DNA of 14,243 nucleotides from DALYDP01 sp964541635 (GTDB taxonomy: Bacteria > Patescibacteriota > Gracilibacteria > Peribacterales > Peribacteraceae), in contig CAZIQM010000033.1 in NCBI GenBank assembly GCA_964541635.1, positions 1 through 14,243 on the forward strand, given 5' to 3'. Positions 5,209 to 11,516 of this stretch are shown one piece after another. How positions within the stretch are numbered: the stretch's first letter is position 1; each line of letters opens with the position of its first letter. Made by a program: the position numbers and the translations under genes. A model generated the notes under the pieces. That model had not been told where the DNA came from. It did not search any database and saw only the letters and a program-made list of their open reading frames with translations.

Positions 5209-5489
5209 GGACACCAGGATGTCTCCACCGTCGTCGTCCGGTTCGTCCCGGCCGGCATCGCGGATCTCGTCCACGCCCGTCGCCAGTGCCGCGGCCACGA
5301 TCCCGAGGATCTCGGGGCGGGCGGCGCCGACNNNNNNNNNNCGGGGTCGTCGAAGGTCTTCGTCTCGAGGAGGTCGCCCGTGCGCAGGACCTCCGCGCAC
5401 AGCGAGATCGATTCTTCGCGCGTGCAGGCGACGGCGCGGAGCGTGCGTCCTTCGAGCGACACGACGATGGTATCGGCGGCGTCGAGCAT
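5203..5489 (-). CDS. Small protein downstream of yidC, interrupted by assembly gap
   Basis: The N-terminal part, starting at ATG 5487-5489, begins MLDAADTIVVSLEGRTLRAV and runs 49 residues to the gap. After the gap, the frame ending at TGA (5203-5205) reads EILGIVAAALATGVDEIRDA with an acidic tail. The two halves are in different frames across the 10 N, so the true missing length must be 2 modulo 3 if this is one gene. It starts 8 nt after the yidC stop, in the slot where jag/khpB often sits, but no KH (GxxG) or R3H motif is visible on either side of the gap, so that identity is not supported. Possibly the gap hides more sequence. Confidence 0.6.
5332..5341. other. Assembly gap (10 N)
   Basis: Ten consecutive N. 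Ten is a common placeholder length, so the real gap size is unknown. It falls inside the gene downstream of yidC. Confidence 0.98.
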
Positions 5490-5497
5490 GGAGGTCT

Positions 5498-6736
5498 TCA
5501 GGAGGCCTTCACCTTGAGGTGTTCGCGGTTCACGATCAGCTGTTGGCCGATGGCGAAGAGGGTCGACACGCCCCAGTAGATGGACACGGCGGAGGGCACC
5601 TGGAACGCGAAGAAGCCGATCATGAGCGGCAGCATGTACAGCATGATTTTCTGCTGCATCTCCTGCGGGTTGTCGGCTTGGTTCGTCGCCTCCTCGATCT
5701 TCTTCGCCTTCTTCTTGTCGGCGATGTAGAACGTGAGCTTCATCTGGATGAACTGCATGACGACGAGCGCCGGGGCGAAGAGCCACGGGTTCGACGCCGT
5801 GAGGTCGAGGCCGAGGAACGACGTGTCGAACGTCCAATCAATGCCCGCGAACCAGCCGTAGAGCAGGTGGTGCGAGAAGGCCAAATTGTGCGTGTCGCGG
5901 ATGACGTGGAAGAGGCCGATGAGCACCGGGAATTGGAGCGCCAAGGGCAGGCACGATTGCAGCGGGTTGATCTTGTTCTCCTTCCACAGCTTCATGATTT
6001 CCTGGTTCATCAGGACCGCGTCGTCGGCGTGCTTCTTGCGGAGCGCTTCGATCTGCGGCTGGAGCAGCTGCATCTTCTTCTGGCCCTCGAGCGAGTGCTG
6101 CGTGGGAATGAAGAGCAGGACCTTCACCGCGAGCGTGAGAAGGATGATGGCGATGCCGAGGTCGTGGTCGGGCAGGACCGACGCCACGAGCACGAGGAAG
6201 TTGAGGAACGGACGCGTGATGAACGTGGAGTACAGCTTGCCGAAGACGCCCTGCGGCGAGACCGTCGCGCGCACCGTTTGGAGGACGGCGCCGGAGGCGT
6301 TTTCGGCGTTCAACGTGAGCTCGTAGGCGCCGTGCTGCGCGAAGGCTTTGTACTTCCACGGGGCGAGGCTGAGCGTGGCCGTCTCCCCCGCCGGGATCTC
6401 GCTGATGACCGGGCATTCCACCATGGGCTCGCCGGCTTCCACCGGCACCGCGGCGCCGGTCCCGTCCTCGCCCAGGAAGGTGATCGAGACGGGCGGGTTC
6501 GGGCACCAGAGCGGGAGCTTCAAGGACGAATCGGCGCGGTTGCGGATGACGATCTCGGGATCCTGGCCGGGAATGAGCGTGGGGTCCTTCACGGAGACCT
6601 CCACGGCGGAGGGCGCGGCGTCCTCCTTCTTGCCGAAGAAGCGCGGGAAGAGGTACTGCGACGCCACGAGGAGCAGCAGCCCGATGAGGAGGAAATCGAC
6701 GAACTTGGAGGAGGCTTTGGCGGGGGCTTTGTTCAT
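5498..6736 (-). CDS. yidC: Membrane protein insertase YidC/Oxa1 family
   Basis: Inserts and folds membrane proteins, alone or with SecYEG. The 412-residue product has an N-terminal membrane anchor (about 12-30, FVDFLLIGLLLLVASQYLF), a short periplasmic beta domain (about 40-160), and the conserved insertase core (about 175-402). In the core, LAVKVLLFIPTQHSLEGQKK is the TM2/cytoplasmic-loop signature, NPLQSCLPLALQFPVLIGLF follows, and the last segments are MLPLMIGFFAF and SIYWGVSTLFAIGQQ. The periplasmic domain is shorter than in Proteobacteria. The conserved groove Arg of the family appears to be Lys205. The ATG overlaps the rnpA stop (ATGA), implying coupled translation. Confidence 0.96.
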   Translation of the reverse strand: MNKAPAKASSKFVDFLLIGLLLLVASQYLFPRFFGKKEDAAPSAVEVSVKDPTLIPGQDPEIVIRNRADSSLKLPLWCPNPPVSITFLGEDGTGAAVPVEAGEPMVECPVISEIPAGETATLSLAPWKYKAFAQHGAYELTLNAENASGAVLQTVRATVSPQGVFGKLYSTFITRPFLNFLVLVASVLPDHDLGIAIILLTLAVKVLLFIPTQHSLEGQKKMQLLQPQIEALRKKHADDAVLMNQEIMKLWKENKINPLQSCLPLALQFPVLIGLFHVIRDTHNLAFSHHLLYGWFAGIDWTFDTSFLGLDLTASNPWLFAPALVVMQFIQMKLTFYIADKKKAKKIEEATNQADNPQEMQQKIMLYMLPLMIGFFAFQVPSAVSIYWGVSTLFAIGQQLIVNREHLKVKAS

Positions 6737-7098
6737 GGGCGCAGCTGGGAGAAGAACGCGTCCGCTTCGCGTTGGAGGGCATCGAACGGAGCATCCAGAC
6801 TAGCCGCGCGGGGCGAGACCAACAACTGGACGGAGGGACGATCCTCGAGTTTTTCGATGGCCAAACGGAGGGCTTCGCGGCAGCGGCGGCGCATGCGGTT
6901 GCGCTTCACGGCGGAGGCGTCCACGGAGGACGACGCGAACGTGCCGAGGTAGATGCCCTCCGGCAGCGGGCGCGGCCGACCCTGCGAGGAAGGCGTGCCG
7001 GGCATCCAGCGGATCACCATGGCCTGGCCTTTCCACGTCCTCCCCTTCCGCTGGAGGACGGCGTTCGTTTTGCGGCCGTGGAGGCGTCGCAGGTGCAT
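6733..7098 (-). CDS. rnpA: Ribonuclease P protein component
   Basis: Protein subunit of RNase P, which removes the 5' leader of pre-tRNAs. The 121-aa length fits the family. The diagnostic RNR motif is at residues 65-75 (KRNRMRRRCRE), followed by a helix and the QLLVSPRAA strand typical of RnpA. The N-terminus is basic (MHLRRLHGRKTN). It overlaps yidC by 4 nt (ATGA), the usual rnpA-yidC order. rpmH, which commonly precedes rnpA, is absent; gatC diverges instead. There is no Shine-Dalgarno site; TATACT ends 6 nt before the ATG, so the message is probably leaderless. Confidence 0.94.
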   Translation of the reverse strand: MHLRRLHGRKTNAVLQRKGRTWKGQAMVIRWMPGTPSSQGRPRPLPEGIYLGTFASSSVDASAVKRNRMRRRCREALRLAIEKLEDRPSVQLLVSPRAASLDAPFDALQREADAFFSQLRP

Positions 7099-7104
7099 GC
7101 CCGA

Positions 7105-7110
7105 AGTATA
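7105..7110 (-). promoter_or_regulatory. -10 box of the rnpA-yidC operon, leaderless
   Basis: TATACT on the minus strand, then TCGGGC, then the rnpA ATG. The layout is nearly identical to that of the metallopeptidase gene (TATACT, TCGCCC, ATG at 9808). No clear -35 is seen. Confidence 0.55.
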
Positions 7111-7135
7111 GCTGGAAGCGTCGCCCGCGTATCCC

Positions 7136-7141
7136 TATCAT
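7136..7141 (+). promoter_or_regulatory. -10 box of gatCA, leaderless
   Basis: TATCAT followed by 8 nt (CCGTGCGC) and the gatC ATG at 7150. It is divergent from the rnpA -10 box, with both packed into 51 nt. The -35 region is weak. Confidence 0.5.
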
Positions 7142-7149
7142 CCGTGCGC

Positions 7150-7452
7150 ATGACGCTCACTCCCGACCAGGTCCGACACATCGCGAAGCTTGCCCGCCTC
7201 ACCCTGACGGAGGAGGAAGTGACGCGCTTCACGAAGGACCTTGGTGGCATCTTCACGCTCATCGAGCAGCTCGGGGAGGTCGACACGTCCTCCGTGGAGC
7301 CCACTGCCCAAGTGACGGGCCTGGCGAACGTCGCTCGAACGGATACCATCCGAACGAACGGCGCGGCGCCCGACGCACTCCTTGCCACGAGTCCCCTGCC
7401 CATCCGCGAACACCAGATCGAAACCCCCTCCGCCCATGGCACCTCGAACTGA
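7150..7452 (+). CDS. gatC: Asp-tRNA(Asn)/Glu-tRNA(Gln) amidotransferase subunit C
   Basis: Small scaffold subunit of the GatCAB amidotransferase, wrapping around the GatA-GatB interface. The 100-aa product has the family N-terminus (MTLTPDQVRHIAKLARLTL, then TEEEVTRFTKDLGGIFTLIE), the central VDTSSVEPTAQ turn, and a C-terminus close to the usual (PLPIREHQIETP, where VPKVI or similar is common). A longer frame begins at 6772, but only the ATG at 7150 gives the family start. There is no Shine-Dalgarno site; a -10 hexamer ends 8 nt upstream. Its last 17 nt overlap gatA, indicating translational coupling. Confidence 0.95.
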   Translation: MTLTPDQVRHIAKLARLTLTEEEVTRFTKDLGGIFTLIEQLGEVDTSSVEPTAQVTGLANVARTDTIRTNGAAPDALLATSPLPIREHQIETPSAHGTSN

Positions 7453-8923
7453 CCCCCTCTCCACGCTCACCGTCGCGGAGGCCTCGCGGAGGCTCCATGA
7501 AGGCTCCATGACGTCCGTCGAACTGACGCAGTCGTGCATCGACCGCATCGAAGCAGTCGACGCGACGTTGAACGCCGTCATCTGCACGACGTTCGACCGA
7601 GCCCTGGAGCAGGCGAAAAAGATCGACGCTTCTGGCGTGCGATCCGCCGGTCCGCTCGCGGGAATCCCCTACCTCACCAAGGACGTCTTCTGCGAAGAAG
7701 GAGTACCCTCCACGGTGGCCTCCAACGTCCTCCGCGGCGTGAAGGGCGGGAAGGACTACGTGCCGCCGTTCGACTCCACCACCACCCGCAAGCTCAAGGA
7801 GGCGGGCGCCATCAGCATCGGCCACGCCAACACCGACGAGTTCGTCATGGGCTCCTCCACGGAGTCCTCCTGCTACGGACCGTCGAAGAACCCGTGGGAT
7901 ACGACGCGCGTTCCCGGAGGCTCCAGCGGAGGCTCCGCGGCGGCCACCGCGGCGGACGAATGCATCTTCTCGACGGGCACGGACACGGGCGGTTCCATCC
8001 GCCAGCCGGCCGCCCTCACCGGCTGTACCGGACTCAAGGTGACGTACGGCCGCGTGAGCCGCTACGGCGTGATCGCCATGACGAGCTCGCTCGATACGAT
8101 CGGCCCCATCTGCAAGACGGCAGAAGACTGCGCGATGGTCCTCCAGGCCATCGCGGGCCACGACCCGCTCGACGCCACCACGCCGGACGTCCCGGTCCCC
8201 TCCTATACCGCGCTCCTGGAGGGCTCCGTGAAGGGCATGAAGATCGGTCTCCCGAAGGAGTACATCGAGAAGGGCCTGAACCCCGAAGTGGAGGCCTCCG
8301 TGCGGGCCGCCGCGAAGGCCTTCGAAGAGATGGGCGCCACGATCGTCGACGTCTCGCTCCCCCACACGGAGTACGGCGTGGCGACCTACTACGTGCTGTG
8401 CCCCTGCGAAGTCAGCAGCAACCTCGCCCGCTACGACGGCGTGCGCTACGGCATCTCGGATAAAACGGCCGGCTCGCTCATCGACTACTACGAGCGCGCG
8501 CGGAGCGGGGGATTCGGCGCCGAAGCGAAACGCCGCATCATGATCGGCACGCACGCGCTGTCCGCCGGCTACTACGACGCCTACTACCGCCAAGCGCAGA
8601 AGATCCGCACGCTCGTGAAGCAGGATTTCGAGAAGGCGTTCCAGCAGGTCGACCTGCTCCTCACGCCGACGACGCCCAACCCCGCGTTCACGATCGGTGA
8701 AAAAACGGACGACCCGGTGACCATGTACATGGAGGACGTCTGCACCATCCCCGCGTCGCTCGCGGGCGTGCCGGCGCTGTCGCTGCCGTGCGGGTTCACG
8801 TCGAACAACTTGCCCATCGGACTCCAGCTCATCGGCCCCGCATTCGAGGAAGGCCGCGTGCTCATGGCGGGACACCAGTACCAGAAGGTCACCGACTGGC
8901 ACGCGAAGCGCGCCGCGCTGTAA
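7436..8923 (+). CDS. gatA: Asp-tRNA(Asn)/Glu-tRNA(Gln) amidotransferase subunit A
   Basis: Glutaminase subunit that hydrolyses glutamine and channels ammonia to GatB, which amidates mischarged Glu-tRNAGln and/or Asp-tRNAAsn. The 495-aa length fits. The amidase signature is complete. Lys82 (PYLTKDVF), Ser163 in PGGSSGGSAAA and Ser187 in DTGGSIRQPA form the Ser-cisSer-Lys triad. GLKVTYGRVSRYGVIAMTSS then SLDTIGPICKTAEDCA completes the family block. C-terminal FTSNNLPIGLQLIGPAFEEG is typical. Start at 7436 (MAPRTDPLSTLTVAEASRRL) matches the family N-terminus and overlaps gatC by 17 nt. No Shine-Dalgarno site is seen. gatB does not follow; the next gene is unrelated and on the other strand. Confidence 0.97.
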   Translation: MAPRTDPLSTLTVAEASRRLHEGSMTSVELTQSCIDRIEAVDATLNAVICTTFDRALEQAKKIDASGVRSAGPLAGIPYLTKDVFCEEGVPSTVASNVLRGVKGGKDYVPPFDSTTTRKLKEAGAISIGHANTDEFVMGSSTESSCYGPSKNPWDTTRVPGGSSGGSAAATAADECIFSTGTDTGGSIRQPAALTGCTGLKVTYGRVSRYGVIAMTSSLDTIGPICKTAEDCAMVLQAIAGHDPLDATTPDVPVPSYTALLEGSVKGMKIGLPKEYIEKGLNPEVEASVRAAAKAFEEMGATIVDVSLPHTEYGVATYYVLCPCEVSSNLARYDGVRYGISDKTAGSLIDYYERARSGGFGAEAKRRIMIGTHALSAGYYDAYYRQAQKIRTLVKQDFEKAFQQVDLLLTPTTPNPAFTIGEKTDDPVTMYMEDVCTIPASLAGVPALSLPCGFTSNNLPIGLQLIGPAFEEGRVLMAGHQYQKVTDWHAKRAAL

Positions 8924-9098
8924 CGGAGGGTTCCACGGAGACTCCACGAAGGCCTCCCGGAGGAGGGGAGTGACGGAGGCAGTTTTCGCCGATGGCTTTC
9001 CGCTGGGCTCCGTCGCTGGTGGCTACGGACGGAGACCCTCCGCGCGAAGGGCTTCACTGGAGGCTATGCAGGAGGGCGTCACCGAAGGACATGCGGAG
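8924..9098. repeat. Spacer rich in CGGAGG-type repeats
   Basis: No gene is seen in these 175 nt between gatA and the HTH gene. The stretch repeats a purine motif: CGGAGG 8924, ACGGAG 8935, ACGAAGG 8946, CCGGAGG 8957, ACGGAGG 8973, then GGAGG twice near 9060-9075. CCTCC/GGAGG dyads occur. ACGGAGACTCCACGAAGGCC (8935-8954) resembles 7486-7504 inside gatA and 9741-9759. Confidence 0.35.
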
Positions 9099-9124
9099 AA
9101 AATGAAAGGGGGCCGACGGCCCCC
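9099..9124 (-). terminator. Terminator of the HTH gene
   Basis: On the minus strand, a 7-bp all-GC stem GGGGGCC/GGCCCCC (9124-9118 with 9114-9108) with a 3-nt loop is followed by TTTCATTTT. The interrupted T-tract makes it a moderate intrinsic terminator, 25 nt after the stop. Confidence 0.65.
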
Positions 9125-9149
9125 TCGCTCGTGATCGATGATCGATCGC

Positions 9150-9719
9150 TCACCGCATGAACCAACTGAAGATCCCCTGGTTCTTTTTCGAGGCGGCCTT
9201 CGCGGCCTCCGGCTCGGCGTTCTTGCGCGCGTTCTTGGAGGGTTTCGCGGAGGGCGTCGCGGAGGACGCGTCGACGGTGACGGGCACGGGCTGCTGCGCC
9301 ACCTCTTCGGGGGCGGGGAGCGCGAGGCGCTTCTGGAGCGAGCCCATCAAAATGTTTCCTTCGCGCAGGCGGTCGTTGAGCGAGTGGATGACTTCCCACT
9401 GCTTCTCGATTTGCTGGTTTTTCAGATCCAATTCCTTCTGGAGGATCTGGAGGATATCGCCGTGCACGGCGAGCGTTTCTTTCTTGGCTTCTTTCAGCGC
9501 ACCTTGGAATTCACGAAGCAGGATGTCCTCGCGGATCTTCCAGGCGAAGTTCTCGTCTTTCTTCTTGAAGGCGGCGACTTCCTTGGGCGACGGCGTGATC
9601 GCGGCGCGGTCGACGTGGTTATCGTCGTCGGCGATGCCCTTGATGAGGCGGCGGATCGTGGAAAGCGAGCGACCGGTCTTCTCGGCTGCTTCGCTGATGG
9701 TGAGGAAGGGGGTGTCCAT
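9150..9719 (-). CDS. HTH DNA-binding protein with coiled coil
   Basis: 189 residues. Residues 5-30 (FLTISEAAEKTGRSLSTIRR, then LIKG) form a MerR/excisionase-like helix-turn-helix. After a linker containing ITPSPKEVAAF, residues 65-132 are a long charged coiled coil (ELDLKNQQIEKQWEVIHSLN and onward), then an Ala/Pro/Lys-rich disordered tail ending in GIFSWFMR. HTH plus coiled coil with NQQI...L spacing recalls DUF536-type plasmid/phage DNA-binding proteins, a weak resemblance. A longer frame reaches 9809, but ATG 9717-9719 is preferred because GGAGG precedes it by 4 nt. It diverges from a metallopeptidase gene with a 14-nt palindrome (9735-9748) just upstream, a candidate autoregulatory operator. 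Likely a sequence-specific regulator; targets are unknown. Confidence 0.8.
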   Translation of the reverse strand: MDTPFLTISEAAEKTGRSLSTIRRLIKGIADDDNHVDRAAITPSPKEVAAFKKKDENFAWKIREDILLREFQGALKEAKKETLAVHGDILQILQKELDLKNQQIEKQWEVIHSLNDRLREGNILMGSLQKRLALPAPEEVAQQPVPVTVDASSATPSAKPSKNARKNAEPEAAKAASKKNQGIFSWFMR

Positions 9720-9734
9720 AGGGCCTCCATCGTA

Positions 9735-9748
9735 GCCTCCGCGGAGGC
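9735..9748. promoter_or_regulatory. Perfect 14-nt palindrome, candidate operator
   Basis: GCCTCCGCGGAGGC is a perfect palindrome in the 88-nt spacer between the divergent HTH and metallopeptidase genes, 15 nt upstream of the HTH start codon. It could be the HTH protein's binding site or a leader hairpin. Confidence 0.4.
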
Positions 9749-9795
9749 GTCCATGAAGGAGAGCGGCATATACAACATTTGCTTTCATCGTCCGA

Positions 9796-9801
9796 TATAC
9801 T
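9796..9801 (+). promoter_or_regulatory. -10 box of the metallopeptidase gene, leaderless
   Basis: TATACT, then 6 nt (TCGCCC), then the ATG at 9808. It is almost the same string as upstream of rnpA. No clear -35 is visible. Confidence 0.55.
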
Positions 9802-9807
9802 TCGCCC

Positions 9808-10362
9808 ATGAAACGCCAGCTGCGACTCTGGGAGGAACCACCGACGTTGTCGGAGATGTTCCCGGATCTCGATGGGCATATGGGATTTCCCCTGACTCAC
9901 GACGCGGACGCATGGCTGAAGACGCTCAACGGGAAGAACGTCCAAGAACAATTGGTTGAACGGCGTATTAGGAAAGTGAAAGCGACCATCACGTTCGGTC
10001 TCCACGGCTATATGAACGCGCTCAAAGACGGAGGCTTCTCCGTCACGCTCGCGATCGCGCGCATGACGGACGGCGAAACGTACGACCAGCCGGTGGAGGA
10101 AATGGCAATCACCTTGGGGCACGAACTGGGACATACGTTCCAGTTTGATCTCGCGTCGATGCCTCCGACGGACCGCTCGCCCCCGATGGAGCGCGGTGGC
10201 GAACTATGGAACAAGATGGAAAACTACTGCGAAGCCTTCGCCGCGAAGTGGCTGGAGATCGGGGGCAACCGCCGTGAAACGATCGAGCGGCTCGAGGCGC
10301 TATGGGACATCACCGCGGGCATCCGGCGCCGCTCGGAAGACCTCTTTCACGTAAACCGCTGA
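9808..10362 (+). CDS. HExxH zinc metallopeptidase-like protein
   Basis: 184 residues. EMAITLGHELGHTFQFD carries a HExxH zinc site (His105, Glu106, His109). ENYCEAFAAKWLE supplies a likely third ligand, Glu142, in an E-A-F-A-A helix. This spacing and helix resemble ImmA/IrrE-type peptidases (HELGH...EAxxFAAxLL) but the rest does not clearly match, so the family is tentative. The N-terminus (MKRQLRLWEEPPTLSEMFPD) is unlike a signal peptide, so it is probably cytoplasmic. It is divergent from an HTH protein gene, a context in which ImmA-like proteases cleave or control a repressor. The start is preceded by a TATACT box 6 nt away and no Shine-Dalgarno site. Activity is inferred from motifs only. 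Confidence 0.8.
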   Translation: MKRQLRLWEEPPTLSEMFPDLDGHMGFPLTHDADAWLKTLNGKNVQEQLVERRIRKVKATITFGLHGYMNALKDGGFSVTLAIARMTDGETYDQPVEEMAITLGHELGHTFQFDLASMPPTDRSPPMERGGELWNKMENYCEAFAAKWLEIGGNRRETIERLEALWDITAGIRRRSEDLFHVNR

Positions 10363-10400
10363 AAAGGCCCCTATGAACCTTCAGGGATGAGCATGGCATC

Positions 10401-10429
10401 TTGCCGCCCCCATCTACCCCTGGTACTGT
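10401..10429 (+). promoter_or_regulatory. Promoter candidate for tRNA-Asp
   Basis: TTGCCG (10401-10406), 17-nt spacer, TACTGT (10424-10429) with TGG just before it (extended -10). Predicted start near 10436, 20 nt ahead of the tRNA. Confidence 0.45.
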
Positions 10430-10455
10430 CTGCGGGCTTTGTTAAGAAGCGAAAA

Positions 10456-10532
10456 GGGGCTGTAGCTCAGCTGGTTAGAGCGCCACACTGTCACTGTGGA
10501 GGTCGCGGGTTCGAATCCCGTCAGTCCCGCCA
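10456..10532 (+). tRNA. tRNA-Asp (anticodon GTC)
   Basis: A 77-nt cloverleaf. The acceptor stem GGGGCTG pairs with CAGTCCC (one G-U). The D-arm is AGCTCAGCTGGTTAGAGC. The anticodon stem CCACA/TGTGG holds loop CTGTCAC with anticodon GTC. The T-arm is CGGGTTCGAATCCCG. The discriminator is G and CCA is encoded. It stands alone, with a terminator at 10613-10655. A weaker CCCGC/GCGGG hairpin with ATTTT (10545-10570) may also end the transcript. Confidence 0.98.
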
Positions 10533-10612
10533 TCGATACCTTCCCCCGCACGACGGCGACGCGGGATTTTCCGTGCGTAAGAATCCCCCGGGCGACCCGT
10601 CTTCACCGGCGT

Positions 10613-10655
10613 GGGACGGATGGAGCGTCCGTGGACGACATCCCGTCCCTTTTTT
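10613..10655 (+). terminator. Strong intrinsic terminator after tRNA-Asp
   Basis: GGGACGG (10613-10619) pairs with CCGTCCC (10643-10649), extended by ATG/CAT past a bulge and an inner GTCC/GGAC helix, then six T (10650-10655). It separates the tRNA transcript from the DUF5667-like gene. Confidence 0.8.
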
Positions 10656-10657
10656 CT

Positions 10658-10685
10658 TTGTCACTTTCCCCCCGTTTTCTATGAC
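10658..10685 (+). promoter_or_regulatory. Promoter overlapping the start of the DUF5667-like gene
   Basis: TTGTCA (10658-10663), 16-nt spacer, TATGAC (10680-10685). The -10 covers the first ATG (10681) and ends 7 nt before the ATG at 10693, so transcription would start at the second in-frame ATG. This arrangement argues for start 10693. Confidence 0.45.
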
Positions 10686-11274
10686 GACTCCCATGATGGC
10701 AGGCATCGGTCTCGCCGCCGCCGCGGCAGTGGCCGTCGGCGGAGGCACCGCCTACGTGGCCAAGGACGCCCAGCCGGGCGACATGCTCTACAACATCCGC
10801 GCTGCCCTGTATCAGGACGTTTCGTCCGACAGCGACGTCGAGGCCCACCTGAAGGGTGCCGAGAAGGCCCACGACGAAGCAGTGTCGTTAAAGGCCAGCG
10901 ACCAGCTCACGGCCTCTGAACAAGCGCGCCTCACCGCCGAGTACTCGGCGCACGTGAACGCCGTGGCCGCACGCATCGCCGAGCTCGAAGCCCAGGGTGA
11001 TGCCGATGCCGCTACGACGTTCCGTATGAACCTGCGCACGGTGCTCCGCGAGTACCGCGACGTGTTCCCGACGATCCAAGTGGACGTCGAAGGTTCGTCG
11101 AGCTCGAGCGTCGATTCGTCGATGGACGATGACGATTCGTCCGCGAGCGCGGCATGGATGAGCGCGTCCTCCAAGAACGGGTCATCGGGTAACCATGACG
11201 GCATGATGGATGACTCGTCCGAAGGCCTGAACGGCAACGTGAACGCCAACGTCGACGTCGACGCGGGCAACTAA
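10681..11274 (+). CDS. Membrane-anchored DUF5667-like protein with Ser/Asp-rich tail
   Basis: 197 residues from ATG 10681; ATG 10693 (193 aa) may be the true start, since a TTGTCA/TATGAC promoter overlaps the first ATG. Neither has a Shine-Dalgarno site. The N-terminal hydrophobic segment (MAGIGLAAAAAVAVGGGTAY) is a signal anchor. VAKDAQPGDMLYNIRAAL then resembles the start of DUF5667 domains (ALPGDxLYxVK), followed by a helical region with many Ala/Glu to about residue 135. The last 60 residues are low-complexity, rich in Ser, Asp and Asn, and end GNVNANVDVDAGN. Such a protein would sit outside the membrane; the function of the family is unknown. A UUCG-loop terminator follows. Confidence 0.8.
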   Translation: MTTPMMAGIGLAAAAAVAVGGGTAYVAKDAQPGDMLYNIRAALYQDVSSDSDVEAHLKGAEKAHDEAVSLKASDQLTASEQARLTAEYSAHVNAVAARIAELEAQGDADAATTFRMNLRTVLREYRDVFPTIQVDVEGSSSSSVDSSMDDDDSSASAAWMSASSKNGSSGNHDGMMDDSSEGLNGNVNANVDVDAGN

Positions 11275-11300
11275 GCGTCACGCACCGACGACCGCGGACC

Positions 11301-11323
11301 AGGGGCCCTTCGGGGCCCTTTCC
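11301..11323 (+). terminator. UUCG-tetraloop terminator of the DUF5667-like gene
   Basis: GGGCCC (11303-11308), loop TTCG, GGGCCC (11313-11318), extended by A-U and G-U pairs, then TTT. It lies 27 nt after the stop; the T-tract is short. Confidence 0.7.
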
Positions 11324-11330
11324 GTTGCCC

Positions 11331-11447
11331 TCAGAGCCCGATGGCCCAGGCGTTGGCCGCTACCACGCACAAGCCCGCCACCATCGCCCAGAGGGCCGCC
11401 GCGACGGCGATGGCATGTTCCCGGTGTCCGTGTGCGTGTGTGTGCAT
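11331..11447 (-). CDS. 38-residue His-rich membrane peptide
   Basis: MHTHAHGHREH is followed by a single hydrophobic segment (AIAVAAALWAMVAGLCVVAA, then NAWAIGL) and a stop. Five of the first 11 residues are His, alternating in a way that could bind metal ions, and the rest is one membrane helix with a Cys. No family is recognised and metal binding is inference. A near-consensus promoter (TTCACA, 17 nt, TATAGT) ends 9 nt before the ATG, giving an almost leaderless message. There is no Shine-Dalgarno site. It lies between the terminator of the DUF5667-like gene and the 3' end of the LysM-M23 gene. The promoter is the main evidence that the ORF is real. Confidence 0.5.
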   Translation of the reverse strand: MHTHAHGHREHAIAVAAALWAMVAGLCVVAANAWAIGL

Positions 11448-11456
11448 TACTTGAAT

Positions 11457-11485
11457 ACTATAACACATTTTATGTGATTTGTGAA
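11457..11485 (-). promoter_or_regulatory. Near-consensus promoter with internal dyad
   Basis: On the minus strand: TTCACA (11485-11480), 17 nt, TATAGT (11462-11457). Inside the spacer, CACATTTTATGTG (11464-11476) is a dyad with 5-bp arms, well placed for a repressor. It drives toward the 38-residue ORF at 11447. Confidence 0.65.
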
Positions 11486-11516
11486 TACCCTCGATGGAAA
11501 CCCCGCCCGGAGGCTT

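Noticed and set aside
5219..6952. Plus-strand 577-codon ORF opposite yidC and rnpA
   Set aside because: Shadow frame crossing the N gap, with repetitive R/E/H content and no recognisable domain.
7259..8947. Minus-strand 562-codon ORF opposite gatC/gatA
   Set aside because: Arg/Gly/His-rich composition typical of antisense frames in GC-rich DNA; gatA is unambiguous on the plus strand.
8924..9098. CRISPR array
   Set aside because: Repeats are 6-8 nt, irregularly spaced and degenerate; there are no uniform spacers or cas genes.
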